Positions 9,002 through 17,943 of a DNA stretch of 64,000 bases are shown piece after piece (the stretch's first letter is position 1; every line of letters starts with the position of its first letter). The translations under genes and the position numbers were made by a program. Origin of the DNA: Melaminivora suipulveris (GTDB taxonomy: Bacteria > Pseudomonadota > Gammaproteobacteria > Burkholderiales > Burkholderiaceae_C); contig NZ_CP027667.1 of the NCBI RefSeq assembly GCF_003008575.1, forward strand, positions 2,938,001 to 3,002,000, read 5' to 3'. Below the pieces are notes generated by a model that was not told the origin of the DNA, did not search any database, and saw only the letters and a list, made by a program, of their open reading frames with translations.

Positions 9002-9141
9002 ACATCCTCCACGCGAAAGATGCGCTGCAGAAACTGCGACTCGATCTGGTGGGGCTTGAGCACGTGGGTGGCGCGGCTTTGCTCACCGGTTGCCTGAACA
9101 GGCTCCAGCAGGGCAGGATCGATCGCGAGTTGGCTGGCCAT
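8998..9141 (-). CDS. Small protein upstream of the DUF1016 gene, possibly a VapB-like antitoxin
   Basis: A 47-residue frame with a good AAGGAG site seven bases before ATG 9141. Its stop overlaps the start of the DUF1016 gene (ATGA), so the two were a coupled pair. The first 20 residues, MASQLAIDPALLEPVQATGE, look like the start of VapB-type antitoxins. The remainder is weaker but keeps a similar pattern, and the usual tail is missing. It could be a shortened antitoxin, or a partner protein of the nuclease. It was probably imported together with the DUF1016 gene. Confidence 0.45.
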   Translation of the reverse strand: MASQLAIDPALLEPVQATGEQSRATHVLKPHQIESQFLQRIFRVEDV

Positions 9142-9182
9142 GTCTGACTCCTTGTGCGCCAGTTTAGGCAGAGCGCCTTGCG

Positions 9183-11813
9183 CTACCAATCCTCCCTCAC
9201 CGCCATCACCGCATCCCGCCCCGCCGCAGCCCTTCCCGCCAGCCACGCCGTCACCGTCCCCGCCACCATCACGGCCGCAGCCAACCCCGCAAGCCGCTCC
9301 ACCGGCACCCGAAGCTCCATCGTCCAGTGAAAACTCTGCGGGTTCACCACATGCACCAGCACCACCGCCACCGCCAGCCCCAGCAGCGTGCCGGCCAGCG
9401 CGCCCACGGCTGTCCAGGCGGCGCCTTCGCCGGCGACCACGGCGAGGATTTGCGCGCGGGTCAGGCCCAGGTGGGCCAGCAGCCCGAACTCCTTGCGCCG
9501 CGCCAGCACCTGCGCGCCAAAGCTGGCCGCCACGCCGAACAGGCCGATGCCAATCGCCACGGCCTGCAGCCAGTAGGTCACGGCAAAGCTGCGGTCGAAC
9601 AACTCTAGCGAGCGCTTGCGGATCTGCCCGGACGAGGTGAATTCCAGCGTGCCAGCCTGCGCGCCCAATTGGCTGCGCGCCAGCTCCAGCACGGCCGTGC
9701 GCACTGCCGCTTCATCGGCGCCGGGCGCGGGCCACAGCGCCAGATCGCTGGCGCGGGCGTCGCCGGTGAGGCGCTGAAAATCGCCGCTGTCCATGGCGAT
9801 GGCGCCGTGCTGGCGCACATAGTCGCGCCACACGCCAGCTATGAAAAATGTAGCTACTTGTCTTTTATCCACGCCGGATAACGGGCTAAAAGACTCAAGA
9901 AGTGCCGGCCAGGCCTGCCCAGGCCGCACGCCGTACAGGTCCACGATGGCCTCGCTCACGTACACGCCGATCTGCCCGGCCGGCACCGGCAGCGCTGCGC
10001 CGACCAGGGGCAGCGCCTGCGCCGGCTGCGGCTGCACGGGCCGCGCCAGCAGCGCCACGGCGGGCAACGCAGGGTCGGGTTGCACGCTGCTGACGCGCTG
10101 GGGCTGCACGCGCTGCACCTCGGGCAGACGCGCGGCGGCCTGCACGAAGGCGGGCGTGAACACGGCCGCGTCGTCGCCCGCCGGGCTGCCGGCCGCGCGC
10201 AGGTACAGCGGCGCAGGCAGCACGGCGGCGAGCCACTGGTCCACCGAGGTGCGAAAGCTGCCGACCATCACCGTGAGCGCCACCGCCAGGCTGAGCGCCG
10301 CCACCACGCCGCCCACGGCCACGGCGGCGCTGGTGCGCATGCGCTGGGCGCGCGCCAGCACCAACAGCCACAACGGGCCGCGCCGCGCCAGCGGCATGGC
10401 CAGCGCCAGCACGCCCTGCACCAGCCACGGCAGCAGAGCGATGCCGCCCACCAACAGCACGCCGACCGAAACATACGCCGCCAGCGGAATGCCCCACAGC
10501 GGCGGCAGCAGCGCCAGGCCCCCTGAAGCCAGCACCAGCGCCGCGCCCAGCCAGGCGCGCGCCGGGCGCGACTGCACCAGGCCCACGCCCTTGAGCGCGG
10601 GCGCCGGGGCGATGCGCCGTGCGGAGAGCGCTGGCCACCAGCCGCCCGCCAGCGCTGCGGCCAAACCCAGCGCGCCGTACAGCAGCGCCGCGGGCGTGCT
10701 CCACTGCAGCGCTGGCTGCACGCCGGTGAAGTAGCCCCCGCCCAGATCGCCCCCCAGCACGCGCAGCGCCAGCGCCGCCAGCGCCGCGCCCAGGGCGATG
10801 CCGGCGGCGCTGCCGGCCAAGCCCAGTCCTGCTGCCTGCGCCAGCACCAGCAGCAGGCGCTGGCGCGGCGTGGCTCCCAGCACGGCCAGCAGGGCGAGCT
10901 GCGGCGTGCGCCGCGCCACGCCCAGCGCCAGCACCGAATAGACCAGGAAGGCGCCGGTGAACAGCGCCACCAGCGCCAGCACCGTCAGATTGACGCGGTA
11001 GGCGCGCGAGAGCTGATCCACCTGCGCGGCGCTGTCGGCCGGCTCGGCCAGCAGCACGCCGCTTGGCCAGCCGGGCAGGGCGGCCAGGTGGCGCTCCAGC
11101 TCGGCGCGGCTGGCGCCCGCGCGCAGCAGCACGTCGATGCGCGACAGCTCGCCGCCGCGGCCGAACAGGTCCTGCGCCGCGCCAATGTCCATGACCGCCA
11201 GCGGCCCGCCGCCTGCGGTAATGCTGCCGGCCACGCGCACCGCCACGTGCTGGATGCCGACTTGCAATTGAAGCTGCGCTGCAGTGCCCAGCGGCAGGCC
11301 CAGCGCCTGCGCTGCCGATGCATTCAGGAAGATGGTCGCCGGCGCGAACAGCGCGAGCCGGTCGGCGCCCGGGGCAAGGCGCGGCATCAGCCCAGGCGCC
11401 ATGGACGCCAGCGCCAGCGCGTCGGCGCCGACAACGCGCAAGCGAACGGGTGCGACATCGGCGGCGAGCACGGCGCCGGGGAGGTTGATACCTGCCGCGC
11501 CGCCGGCATCGGTGCCGCGCGATGCACTGGTCGCCACCTCCAATACCGGCGCGGCGCGCGCCACCTGCGGCGCGGCGGCCACCAGCGCATACAGACCTTC
11601 CGGCAGGCTGCCTTGCCGCGCGCGCAATTGCACATCGGGCTGACCGCCCGCCGCACGCGTCGCGCGGGTGAACTCCTGCAGCGCCGAGGCATTGATCAGG
11701 TGCACGGCAAACGCCAGCGCCACGCCCAGCATCACGGCCGCGGCGGCGACCAGGCTGCGGCCGGGGTGGCGGCGCAGGTCTTGCCAGGAGAGGGTACGAA
11801 ACAGGCCGGCCAT
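9183..11813 (-). CDS. FtsX-like ABC transporter permease (AttF/AttG-like)
   Basis: An 876-residue inner-membrane permease with the duplicated FtsX/MacB-type layout: an N-terminal membrane segment (residues 19-40), a large periplasmic region, a block of membrane helices in the middle, a second periplasmic region, and three C-terminal helices. ATG 11813 begins MAGLFRTLSWQDLRRHPGRS, the usual amphipathic entry before helix 1; the open frame upstream would overlap the hsp20 promoter. Such permeases work with a LolD-like ATPase to move lipoproteins or other hydrophobic cargo. The matching ATPase is at 12427-13110, separated by hsp20 on the other strand. A dispersed repeat is embedded at 9837-9900. 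Confidence 0.88.
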   Translation of the reverse strand: MAGLFRTLSWQDLRRHPGRSLVAAAAVMLGVALAFAVHLINASALQEFTRATRAAGGQPDVQLRARQGSLPEGLYALVAAAPQVARAAPVLEVATSASRGTDAGGAAGINLPGAVLAADVAPVRLRVVGADALALASMAPGLMPRLAPGADRLALFAPATIFLNASAAQALGLPLGTAAQLQLQVGIQHVAVRVAGSITAGGGPLAVMDIGAAQDLFGRGGELSRIDVLLRAGASRAELERHLAALPGWPSGVLLAEPADSAAQVDQLSRAYRVNLTVLALVALFTGAFLVYSVLALGVARRTPQLALLAVLGATPRQRLLLVLAQAAGLGLAGSAAGIALGAALAALALRVLGGDLGGGYFTGVQPALQWSTPAALLYGALGLAAALAGGWWPALSARRIAPAPALKGVGLVQSRPARAWLGAALVLASGGLALLPPLWGIPLAAYVSVGVLLVGGIALLPWLVQGVLALAMPLARRGPLWLLVLARAQRMRTSAAVAVGGVVAALSLAVALTVMVGSFRTSVDQWLAAVLPAPLYLRAAGSPAGDDAAVFTPAFVQAAARLPEVQRVQPQRVSSVQPDPALPAVALLARPVQPQPAQALPLVGAALPVPAGQIGVYVSEAIVDLYGVRPGQAWPALLESFSPLSGVDKRQVATFFIAGVWRDYVRQHGAIAMDSGDFQRLTGDARASDLALWPAPGADEAAVRTAVLELARSQLGAQAGTLEFTSSGQIRKRSLELFDRSFAVTYWLQAVAIGIGLFGVAASFGAQVLARRKEFGLLAHLGLTRAQILAVVAGEGAAWTAVGALAGTLLGLAVAVVLVHVVNPQSFHWTMELRVPVERLAGLAAAVMVAGTVTAWLAGRAAAGRDAVMAVREDW
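9837..9900 (+). repeat. Dispersed repeat, copy A (inside the permease gene)
   Basis: Shows GCTAT, GTAGCTAC, TTTATCCACGCCGG and a trailing CTAAAAGACTCAAG in the family order. It is antisense to the host gene and encodes a periplasmic-loop segment, SFSPLSGVDKRQVATFF, without breaking the frame. Its AT content is far above that of the host gene. Confidence 0.75.
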
Positions 11814-11861
11814 GGAGCGATTGTGCGGCTGCGCGGCGCGCCGGCCCACCATTGCCGCGGC

Positions 11862-11888
11862 CTTGAAACCTGCCTTGCTGCTCGTATG
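11862..11888 (+). promoter_or_regulatory. Candidate sigma-32 (heat-shock) promoter of hsp20
   Basis: CTTGAAA (11862-11868) matches the sigma-32 -35 consensus exactly. About 13 bases later TCGTATGT is a partial match to the -10 element CCCCATNT. The site lies 78 bases before the hsp20 start, and its function is inferred from position and sequence. Confidence 0.5.
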
Positions 11889-11965
11889 TATGTCAAAGGC
11901 GCTGGCCGCTTTTGTGTGCGCCAGCGATTCATCCCCTCCATCCATTCCATGAAAGGAGCTTTGAC

Positions 11966-12400
11966 ATGAACTCTCTGGTTTCGCGCGGCAGCAGCAGCCT
12001 GTTCGACGACTTCTTCAAGGACTTCGCCCCCGGCTTTTATGTCCGCCCGCTGCACGGCGACAACCTGCCGTCCCCCTCGCAGATCAAGATCGACGTGAAG
12101 GAAAACGACGGCGCCTACACCGTCCAGGCCGAGGTGCCCGGCGTCGCCAAGGAGGACATCCACGTCAGCGTCGATGGCGCGGTGGTCACGCTGCGTGCCG
12201 AGGTGCGCCAGCACGACGAGAAAAAGGACGGCGAGAAGACCCTGCGCAGCGAGCGTTTCTACGGCTCGGTGGCGCGCAGCTTCCAGCTGCCGATGGAAGT
12301 CGAGGCGGGCGACTGCAAGGCCAGGTACGACAACGGCGTGCTCACGCTGACGCTGCCCAAGAAGCAAGGCGGCAAGGCGCAGCGGCTGGCCATCGAATAA
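11966..12400 (+). CDS. Hsp20/alpha-crystallin family small heat-shock protein
   Basis: A 144-residue holdase chaperone. The alpha-crystallin domain spans about residues 38-130: QIKIDVKENDGAYTVQAEVP opens it and the conserved YDNGVLTLTLPKK closes it. A short N-terminal arm (SLFDDFFKDFAPGF) and a basic C-terminal tail fit the oligomer-forming family; the I-x-I tail motif is not obvious. AAGGAG lies seven bases before ATG 11966. The gene sits on the opposite strand between an ABC permease gene and its probable ATPase gene, so it may have been inserted there. A heat-shock type promoter is visible upstream. Confidence 0.93.
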   Translation: MNSLVSRGSSSLFDDFFKDFAPGFYVRPLHGDNLPSPSQIKIDVKENDGAYTVQAEVPGVAKEDIHVSVDGAVVTLRAEVRQHDEKKDGEKTLRSERFYGSVARSFQLPMEVEAGDCKARYDNGVLTLTLPKKQGGKAQRLAIE

Positions 12401-12426
12401 GGCACTCCGGCGGACGCGCCGCCGCG

Positions 12427-13110
12427 TCAGCCCAGCGGCTGCATGCCCTGGGCCGTCAGGCGCAGCACGCGGTCGGCGCGCTGTGCGGCCGCCAGCGCGT
12501 GCGTGACTAGCACCAGCGCCGCGCCGCGCTCGCGCGTCTGGCGTGTCAGCACGTCCATGACGCGCGCCGCCGTGTCTGGGTCGAGGTTGCCGGTGGGCTC
12601 GTCGGCCAGCAGCAGGGGCGGGCGGTGCACCAGCGCGCGGGCAATCGCCACGCGCTGCAGCTGGCCGCCGCTGAGCTGCTCGGGCAGTCGCTCGTGCAAT
12701 CCGGCCAGCCCCACGGCGGCGAGCATTTCCTGCACCTGTGCCTCGCCCTGCGCATCGTGCATGCCCAGCAGCATCAGCGGCAGCGCCACGTTCTGCGCCA
12801 CGGTCAGTTGCGGCAGCACGTGAAAGGCCTGGAACACGAAGCCCACGTGCGCGCGGCGCCAAAGCGCGCGCCGCGCCTCGTCCATGGGGCCGATGTCCAC
12901 GCCGGCATGCGCGATGCGGCCGGCGTCCCAGTGGTCCAGCCCGGCCAGGCAATTGAGCAGCGTGGATTTGCCCACGCCCGAATCGCCGACGATGGCGACG
13001 AACTCGCCGCGCTGCACCCGCAGATCGACATGGCTGAAGACGGGCTGCGTGCCGTAATGCCGGGCCAGGCCTTCGACCTGCAGCAGGGGCGCGCTGTCCA
13101 GTGCGTTCAT
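12427..13110 (-). CDS. ABC transporter ATP-binding protein (LolD/MacB-like)
   Basis: A 227-residue ATPase subunit. Walker A is GDSGVGKST (residues 42-50), the Q-loop is near residue 94, the signature [15 protein letters not shown] starts at 146, and Walker B runs to D170-E171 followed by PTGNLD. The [10 protein letters not shown] stretch places it with the LolD/MacB/FtsE group that pairs with FtsX-type permeases. The ATG overlaps the miaA stop (ATGA at 13107-13110), so it is coupled to miaA translation. Its natural partner is the permease at 9183-11813; the lipocalin gene at 4368-5483 could be the third part of an AttEFGH-like system. The longer open frame lies inside miaA and is not real. 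Confidence 0.9.
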   Translation of the reverse strand: MNALDSAPLLQVEGLARHYGTQPVFSHVDLRVQRGEFVAIVGDSGVGKSTLLNCLAGLDHWDAGRIAHAGVDIGPMDEARRALWRRAHVGFVFQAFHVLPQLTVAQNVALPLMLLGMHDAQGEAQVQEMLAAVGLAGLHERLPEQLSGGQLQRVAIARALVHRPPLLLADEPTGNLDPDTAARVMDVLTRQTRERGAALVLVTHALAAAQRADRVLRLTAQGMQPLG

Positions 13111-14090
13111 GCCCAGCCTTCCCGCGTCTGCAATCGCTCGCGCGCCGCCTGCACCAGTTGCGCCAGTGCGTGGGGGCCGTCGCAGGCAATCACGTGGCGG
13201 TCGGGCATGCCGCGCAGCCAGGTGATCTGCCGCTTGGCCAGTTGGCGCGTGGCGGCGATGCCGCGCTCGGGTAGCGTGGCCAGCGGGTGCGTGCCGTCCA
13301 GCGACTCCCACGCCTGGCGGTAGCCCACGCAGCGCATGCTGGGTAGTTGCAGGTGCAGGTCGCCGCGCGCGCGCAGGCGCATGACTTCGTCCAGAAAGCC
13401 TGCGGCCAGCATGGCCGTGAAGCGCTCGGCGATGCGCGCGTGCAGCCAGGCGCGATCTTGCGGTTCCAAGGAAAAAAGGGCTCCAGTCGCGATGGGACTT
13501 GGCCTGTCAGCTCCATTTTTTGTAGTGTGAAAGCTCGACAGCGGCCGCCCGGAGACGTGCCACACCTCCAGCGCACGCTGGATGCGCTGGCTGTCGCCAG
13601 GGGCCAGCCGCGCGGCCGTGGGCGGGTCGATGCGCGCCAGCTCGGCGTGCATGGCCGGCCAGCCGATGGCGGCGGCCCTTTGGTCCAGCCGCGCGCGCAC
13701 GGCCGCATCGGCCGGCGGCATGTCGTCGATGCCGTCCATCAGCGCCTTGAAGTACAGCATGGTGCCGCCCACCAGCAGCGGCAGCGCGCCGCGTGCCTGG
13801 ATGTCCGCGATCAGGCGAGTCGCGTCCTGCACGAACTCGGCGGCGCTGTAGGCCTCGCGCGGGTCGCGGATGTCGATCAGGTGGTGCGGCACGGCGGCCA
13901 GCTCTGCCGGCGTGGGCTTGGCGGTGCCGATGTCCATGCCGCGATAGACCAGCGCCGAATCGACGCTGATGATCTCCACCGGCACGCGCGGCGCCAGCGC
14001 CGCGGCAATCGCCAGCGCGCCGGCCGTCTTGCCCGAGGCGGTGGGCCCGGCCAGGGCGATGGGGGCCAGCAGGCCGGCGTCAGTGCGCAT
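13107..14090 (-). CDS. miaA: tRNA dimethylallyltransferase MiaA
   Basis: A 327-residue enzyme that adds a dimethylallyl group to A37 of tRNAs reading UNN codons. The P-loop GPTASGKT is at residues 15-22, followed by the substrate motif [18 protein letters not shown] and later [13 protein letters not shown]. Length and order fit the family. It overlaps the MFS gene upstream by 11 bases and the ABC ATPase gene downstream by 4, so three unrelated genes share a transcript. An unusual segment near residues 190-210 ([20 protein letters not shown]) is encoded by a dispersed repeat and interrupts a normally shorter linker. Confidence 0.95.
   Translation of the reverse strand: MRTDAGLLAPIALAGPTASGKTAGALAIAAALAPRVPVEIISVDSALVYRGMDIGTAKPTPAELAAVPHHLIDIRDPREAYSAAEFVQDATRLIADIQARGALPLLVGGTMLYFKALMDGIDDMPPADAAVRARLDQRAAAIGWPAMHAELARIDPPTAARLAPGDSQRIQRALEVWHVSGRPLSSFHTTKNGADRPSPIATGALFSLEPQDRAWLHARIAERFTAMLAAGFLDEVMRLRARGDLHLQLPSMRCVGYRQAWESLDGTHPLATLPERGIAATRQLAKRQITWLRGMPDRHVIACDGPHALAQLVQAARERLQTREGWA
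13462..13527 (-). repeat. Dispersed repeat, copy M (inside miaA)
   Basis: On the minus strand it reads ACTACAAAAAATGGAGCTG, then CATCGCGACTGGAGCC and TTTTTTCCTTGGAA, in the same order and spacing as the other copies. It is sense-oriented in miaA and read through in frame. Confidence 0.7.
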
Positions 14091-15333
14091 CGCGCGGCTC
14101 CCCGTGGCGCTGCACCAGCGTCCAGGCCACGGTGGCCAGCAGCGCCGACCACAGCGCCACGCCCTGCACCAGCGGCCAGACGCTGCCGTCCAGCGCGCGC
14201 CCCAGCCACAGGCCGATGGCGAACGCCGCCAGCATCATCATGAAGCCGTTCAGCGCCGAGGCCACGCCCGCGGCCTGCGGGAAGGGCCCCACGGCGCCCG
14301 TCTGCCCGCACGGCTGGTGGATGCCGTGGCCCAGCATGAACAAATAGTACGGCGGCAGCAGCGCGCCCACGCTGTGCCAGCCGGCCAGCGCCACGGCCAG
14401 GCTGCCCAGGCCGCCCGCCAGGCTCAGGGCCGCGCCGATGGCCACCGTGCGCCGCAAGCTGAAGCGCGCCAGCAGTCGCCGGCACACCAGCGTGCCGACC
14501 AGATACGCCGCGGCCGTGGACAGCAGCAAAAAGCCGTAGTGCGTGCGCGAGGCGCCCAGCACCTCGATATAGACGAAGGACGACGCCGCCAGGAAGGTGA
14601 ACAGCCCGCCGTAGCTGGCGGTGGTGAGCAGCGAAAACGCCCAGAAGGTGGGCGAGCGCAGCACCAGCGCCCAGTTGCGCAGGAAGGTCGCGGGCTCGAG
14701 CGCGCGCGGATTGGGCCGCGCCAGCGTCTCGGGCAGGCGCAGGGCCACGGCGGCCAGCGTGGCGACGCCATAGACGGTGAGCGCCAGCAGCGCCGCGCGC
14801 CAGCCAAACGCCTCGGTCAGCGCGCCGCCGATGGGCGCGCACAGGCAGGCGATGACGCCCAGGCCGGTGAGCGCGCGCGACATGGCGCGCGCGCCCGCCA
14901 GCGGTGCGTACAGGTCGCGCACGATGGCGCGCGCGCACATCACCGCCGCGCCCATGGCCGCGCCCTGCAGCGTGCGCCACAGCACCAGCTGTTCCATGCT
15001 GGCGGCCAGCGCGCTGCCCACCGAGGCCAGCACGTACAGGCCCAATCCTGCTAGCAGCACCGGCCGGCGCCCGAAGCGGTCCGACAGCGGCCCCCAGGCC
15101 AGTTGCGAGGTGCCGAACGCCAGCAGCAGCGCCGACAGCGTGAGCTGCCCCGCTGCCACCGGCGCGCCCAGGCTGCGCGTGAGCGCGGGCAGCGCCGGCA
15201 GGTACAGATCGGTGGTGACGGGCTGGATGCTCAGCAGCAGCGCCAGCAGCAGCACCGCCATGCCGGGCGGCAGCAGTGGCGCGGACGCAGACGGGGTAGC
15301 CGCCGCCGCGGCGGGCGCGGCCTCAGGCGGCAT
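14080..15333 (-). CDS. Bcr/CflA family multidrug efflux MFS transporter
   Basis: A 417-residue, 12-helix major facilitator of the drug-H+ antiporter DHA1 type. Family signs are the first-helix motif [18 protein letters not shown], the loop 2-3 motif [15 protein letters not shown], and motif C-like glycines in helix 5 ([20 protein letters not shown]). The N terminus before helix 1 is an alanine/proline-rich tail. It likely exports drugs, dipeptides or sulfur amino acid derivatives, as Bcr does, but the substrate is not shown by the sequence. Its end overlaps miaA by 11 bases. Confidence 0.9.
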   Translation of the reverse strand: MPPEAAPAAAAATPSASAPLLPPGMAVLLLALLLSIQPVTTDLYLPALPALTRSLGAPVAAGQLTLSALLLAFGTSQLAWGPLSDRFGRRPVLLAGLGLYVLASVGSALAASMEQLVLWRTLQGAAMGAAVMCARAIVRDLYAPLAGARAMSRALTGLGVIACLCAPIGGALTEAFGWRAALLALTVYGVATLAAVALRLPETLARPNPRALEPATFLRNWALVLRSPTFWAFSLLTTASYGGLFTFLAASSFVYIEVLGASRTHYGFLLLSTAAAYLVGTLVCRRLLARFSLRRTVAIGAALSLAGGLGSLAVALAGWHSVGALLPPYYLFMLGHGIHQPCGQTGAVGPFPQAAGVASALNGFMMMLAAFAIGLWLGRALDGSVWPLVQGVALWSALLATVAWTLVQRHGEPRDAH

Positions 15334-15372
15334 GAAAAGGCCAGCGGGCGGCGCGCGGCGTGCGCAAAGGCA

Positions 15373-15813
15373 TCACGCCAGCGCCTCGCGCAGGCGCGCG
15401 GCGTAGTCGGCCAGCACTTGCGGGCCGGGCTCCTTGCGTGGCCAGGTGAAGCTGATGCCGTCGTCTTCATGGCGCGGCACGACGTGCATGTGGAAGTGCC
15501 CCACGGTCTGCCCGCCGGCGGCGCCGTTGGCCTGCAGGAGCGTCAGCCCGGCCGGGTCGAACACCTGCTGCGCGGCGCGCGCCACGCGCTGGGCGCATCG
15601 CATGACGGCGGCGGCCTCCTCGGGCGTGGCGTCGGCCAGCGTGGCGGCGTGGCGGCGCGAGGCCACCAGCATGTGGCCGGGCGTGACCTGGCCCAGGTCC
15701 ATGAAGGCGATGCTCAGCTCGTCCTCGTGGACGATGGCGGCCGGGATCTCGCGCGCCACCAGGCGGCAGAAAATGCACTGGCCGGGCGGCGAGGTGTCGA
15801 CAAACATTGGCAT
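15373..15813 (-). CDS. HIT family hydrolase
   Basis: A 146-residue histidine-triad nucleotide hydrolase. The catalytic triad motif GHFHMHVVPR holds H106, H108 and H110. CIFC at residues 13-16 opens the fold, and IVHEDELSIAFMDLGQVTPGH follows the HINT pattern. It probably cleaves nucleoside phosphoramidates or dinucleotides in the cytoplasm. An ATG two codons later (MFVD) is an alternative start. The gene lies 40 bases upstream of the MFS gene and may open the miaA transcript. A dispersed repeat sits just upstream of its start. Confidence 0.92.
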   Translation of the reverse strand: MPMFVDTSPPGQCIFCRLVAREIPAAIVHEDELSIAFMDLGQVTPGHMLVASRRHAATLADATPEEAAAVMRCAQRVARAAQQVFDPAGLTLLQANGAAGGQTVGHFHMHVVPRHEDDGISFTWPRKEPGPQVLADYAARLREALA

Positions 15814-15826
15814 GGCGTGTCTTTCT

Positions 15827-15882
15827 TGCTATGCAATATATAGCTGGAGGCGCTTTATCCGCGCCGACAAACACCAAATTGG
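15827..15882 (+). repeat. Dispersed repeat, copy B (intergenic)
   Basis: TTGCTAT, then ATATAGCTG, GGCGCTTTATCC and GCGCCGACAAA: one of the best matches to the family consensus. It lies between the HIT gene and the porin terminator. Confidence 0.85.
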
Positions 15883-15887
15883 ACCAT

Positions 15888-15915
15888 AAAAAAAAGCACG
15901 CGCCCGAGCGCGTGC
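15888..15915 (-). terminator. Rho-independent terminator of the porin gene
   Basis: GCACGCGC and GCGCGTGC form a perfect 8-bp stem around a 4-base loop. On the minus strand a run of eight T follows, 26 bases beyond the porin stop. Confidence 0.88.
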
Positions 15916-15940
15916 CTTCAGGTGCGCCGCGGCGCGCCGG

Positions 15941-16966
15941 TCAGAAGCGGTGGCGGATGCCCACGCCGAAGCTGGTGCCCGAGCTCTGGTGCGTGATCCG
16001 GTCGTGCATGGCCATGGCGTAGACGTCCGTGCGCTTGGACAGGTTGTAGTCGTAGCCCACGGTCAGCGTCTTGCGGTTGATGTCGGTGGCCGACACGTTG
16101 GTGCGCGCCCACGAGGCCAGCACCTTGCCCGCGCCGATGGGCGCCGACACGCCGACCTGCAGCGTCTTGGCGTGGCCGGGGACGTTGTCCGCCTTGGCCT
16201 GGCCGTAGGTCAGGTAGGGCTTGGCGACGTTGAAGTCATAGGCCGCGCCCAGCATCCAGTCGGTCTTGGTGGTGCCGAAGTAGGTGCCCTGGCCGGGGTT
16301 GCTGATCTGATCGCGCTCGTAGAAGCCCGTCACCAGCAGCGGGCCGCCGAAGTAGAAGAAGTTGGCGCCGATGTTGCGCTTGCCGTTGTTGCCCGCCTGC
16401 TCGCCAAACTGGTATTGCAGGTTGGCCTTGAAGCCGCCGATATCCGGCGTCGAGTAGGCGATCTGGTTGCTCCAGCCGGTGTCCGAGGGCGTGGTGGCGC
16501 CCCAGCCCGTGCCGTTGAACAGCGGCACGTTCATGTGCAGGATCAGCGGCGAGAAGGTGAACGAGTCGCCCAGCGGGTTGGCCAGCACCGAGGGCAGGAA
16601 GTTGGGCGCCATCCAGCGGCCCAGGCGCACCGTGCCAAAGCCGCCCGACAGGCTCACGTTGGCGTCGCGCGAGAAGAAGGTGTCGCCCTTGAAGCGGCCC
16701 TGCGTGCCGTCGTCCACCTGGATGAAGGACGTCAGCGCGAAGCCGGCCTTCAGGCCGCCGCCCAGGTCTTCGGTGCCGGTGAAGCCGAACCACGAGGTGG
16801 TCAGGCCGCCGCTGTTGACGACGGTGCGCCGGCTGGCGTCACCCGACATCTTCATGGAGCCGACGTAGACGTCGCTCGTGCCCGACAGTTGAACCGAACT
16901 TTGCGCATGGGCTGCGGTCGCGCACACACTGGCGACGGCGAGAGCGAGCAATTTGCGATGCTTCAT
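15941..16966 (-). CDS. Outer-membrane porin (Gram-negative porin family)
   Basis: A 341-residue 16-strand general porin of the beta-proteobacterial OmpC-like family. The signal peptide MKHRKLLALAVASVCATAAHA is cleaved before QSS. The mature protein opens with SVQLSGTSDVYVGSMKM, contains the GFTGTEDLGGGLKAGFALTS strand pair, and ends in an aromatic residue (GIRHRF) as needed for outer-membrane assembly. ATG 16966 has AAGGA eight bases upstream; an ATG at 16990 is less likely. It lets small hydrophilic solutes pass. It is divergent from a Crp/Fnr regulator, and an FNR-type box lies between the two genes. Confidence 0.93.
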   Translation of the reverse strand: MKHRKLLALAVASVCATAAHAQSSVQLSGTSDVYVGSMKMSGDASRRTVVNSGGLTTSWFGFTGTEDLGGGLKAGFALTSFIQVDDGTQGRFKGDTFFSRDANVSLSGGFGTVRLGRWMAPNFLPSVLANPLGDSFTFSPLILHMNVPLFNGTGWGATTPSDTGWSNQIAYSTPDIGGFKANLQYQFGEQAGNNGKRNIGANFFYFGGPLLVTGFYERDQISNPGQGTYFGTTKTDWMLGAAYDFNVAKPYLTYGQAKADNVPGHAKTLQVGVSAPIGAGKVLASWARTNVSATDINRKTLTVGYDYNLSKRTDVYAMAMHDRITHQSSGTSFGVGIRHRF

Positions 16967-17069
16967 GGGTGAGATCCTTCTTGGGTTCATGGGGCAGCGA
17001 GGGGCGGGCCGAGCGGGCCGCCGGCTATTGTGAGCGAACGTACGCGCCGGCGGTGTTGCGTGCATGCCT

Positions 17070-17083
17070 TTGACATTGCTCAA
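17070..17083. promoter_or_regulatory. FNR/Crp-type binding box
   Basis: TTGAC-ATTG-CTCAA differs from the FNR consensus TTGAT-N4-ATCAA at only two positions. It lies between the divergent porin and Crp/Fnr regulator genes, 35 bases before the proposed regulator start. It could mediate autoregulation or control of the porin by oxygen or nitric oxide. Confidence 0.5.
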
Positions 17084-17117
17084 AGCGCAAAAAAACCAGG
17101 GCGGCACAGTGGCGCCC

Positions 17118-17741
17118 ATGTTCGCCACGCCCTGCCCAGCCCCCAGCCTGCCGGCCGAGGCCGTCGCCGCCGGCACGCTGCTGCGCCAGCGCCACCAGCA
17201 GCCCGCCAGCGTCCTGTACCTGGAGCGCGGCCGCGTGCTGCTGGGCGTGCGCGAGGACGGCGCGCTGCGCCACCAGCTGGGCGTGGCCGAGGGCCCCTGC
17301 TGGCTGGACGCCGCCGCCGCGCTGCTGGATGAGCCCAGCGCCGTCGACATGGTCGCCGACACGGCGGTGCAGCTGCGCCGCGTGCCGCTGCAGGATTTCC
17401 GCAGCAGCCTGGCCGCGCTGCCCGAATCGGCGCAGGCCCTGCTGCGCGACATGGCCGCGGCCTGCTGCCGCCAGACCGAGCTGGCCGTCAGCCGCCTGGC
17501 GCTGGACGCGCAGGTGCGCTGTGCCCAATGGCTGCTGCAAAACGCGCACGGCTGCGAGGACGGCGGGCTGCGCGTGACGCTGCACCAGCGCAAGCGGCTG
17601 ATCGCCGCGCAGCTGGGCATCGCGCCCGAGACGCTGTCGCGCGTGCTGCGGCATCTGCGCGAGCACGGCCTGATCGCCGGCACCGGCAACGTGCTGAGCC
17701 TGCCCCAGCCGCGCGCGCTGCGCCAGGTCGCGGGCGTTTAA
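17118..17741 (+). CDS. Crp/Fnr family transcriptional regulator
   Basis: A regulator of about 207 residues with a degenerate cyclic-nucleotide-like N-terminal barrel and a clear C-terminal winged helix. The DNA-binding helix is RLIAAQLGIAPETLSRVLRH, with the E-x-x-S-R core typical of FNR-box binding. The four N-terminal cysteines of true FNR are absent, so an iron-sulfur sensor is unlikely; haem or another ligand, as in DNR, is possible. I prefer ATG 17118, because the FNR-like box would otherwise fall inside the gene; ATG 17064 would add 18 residues. It probably acts on itself and on the divergent porin gene. Confidence 0.87.
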   Translation: MFATPCPAPSLPAEAVAAGTLLRQRHQQPASVLYLERGRVLLGVREDGALRHQLGVAEGPCWLDAAAALLDEPSAVDMVADTAVQLRRVPLQDFRSSLAALPESAQALLRDMAAACCRQTELAVSRLALDAQVRCAQWLLQNAHGCEDGGLRVTLHQRKRLIAAQLGIAPETLSRVLRHLREHGLIAGTGNVLSLPQPRALRQVAGV

Positions 17742-17943
17742 GGCCCTGCGCTGTCGGGAATCCCCTTCAGGGTTTTCCTGCCCGTCTTCGAGGGTTGTTC
17801 CCCAAGCGCGCGCTGGCTGGCGCTGCGTATATTGGCCTGCGCCGCGCGCCGTCTGTGGCGCGCGGCACCCGTCCTGCCACCCCAGCCATGCCCCGCTTGT
17901 CGCCCTTCCTCACCGGCCTGGCTGCTCCCGCTCCGGAGCAGCC

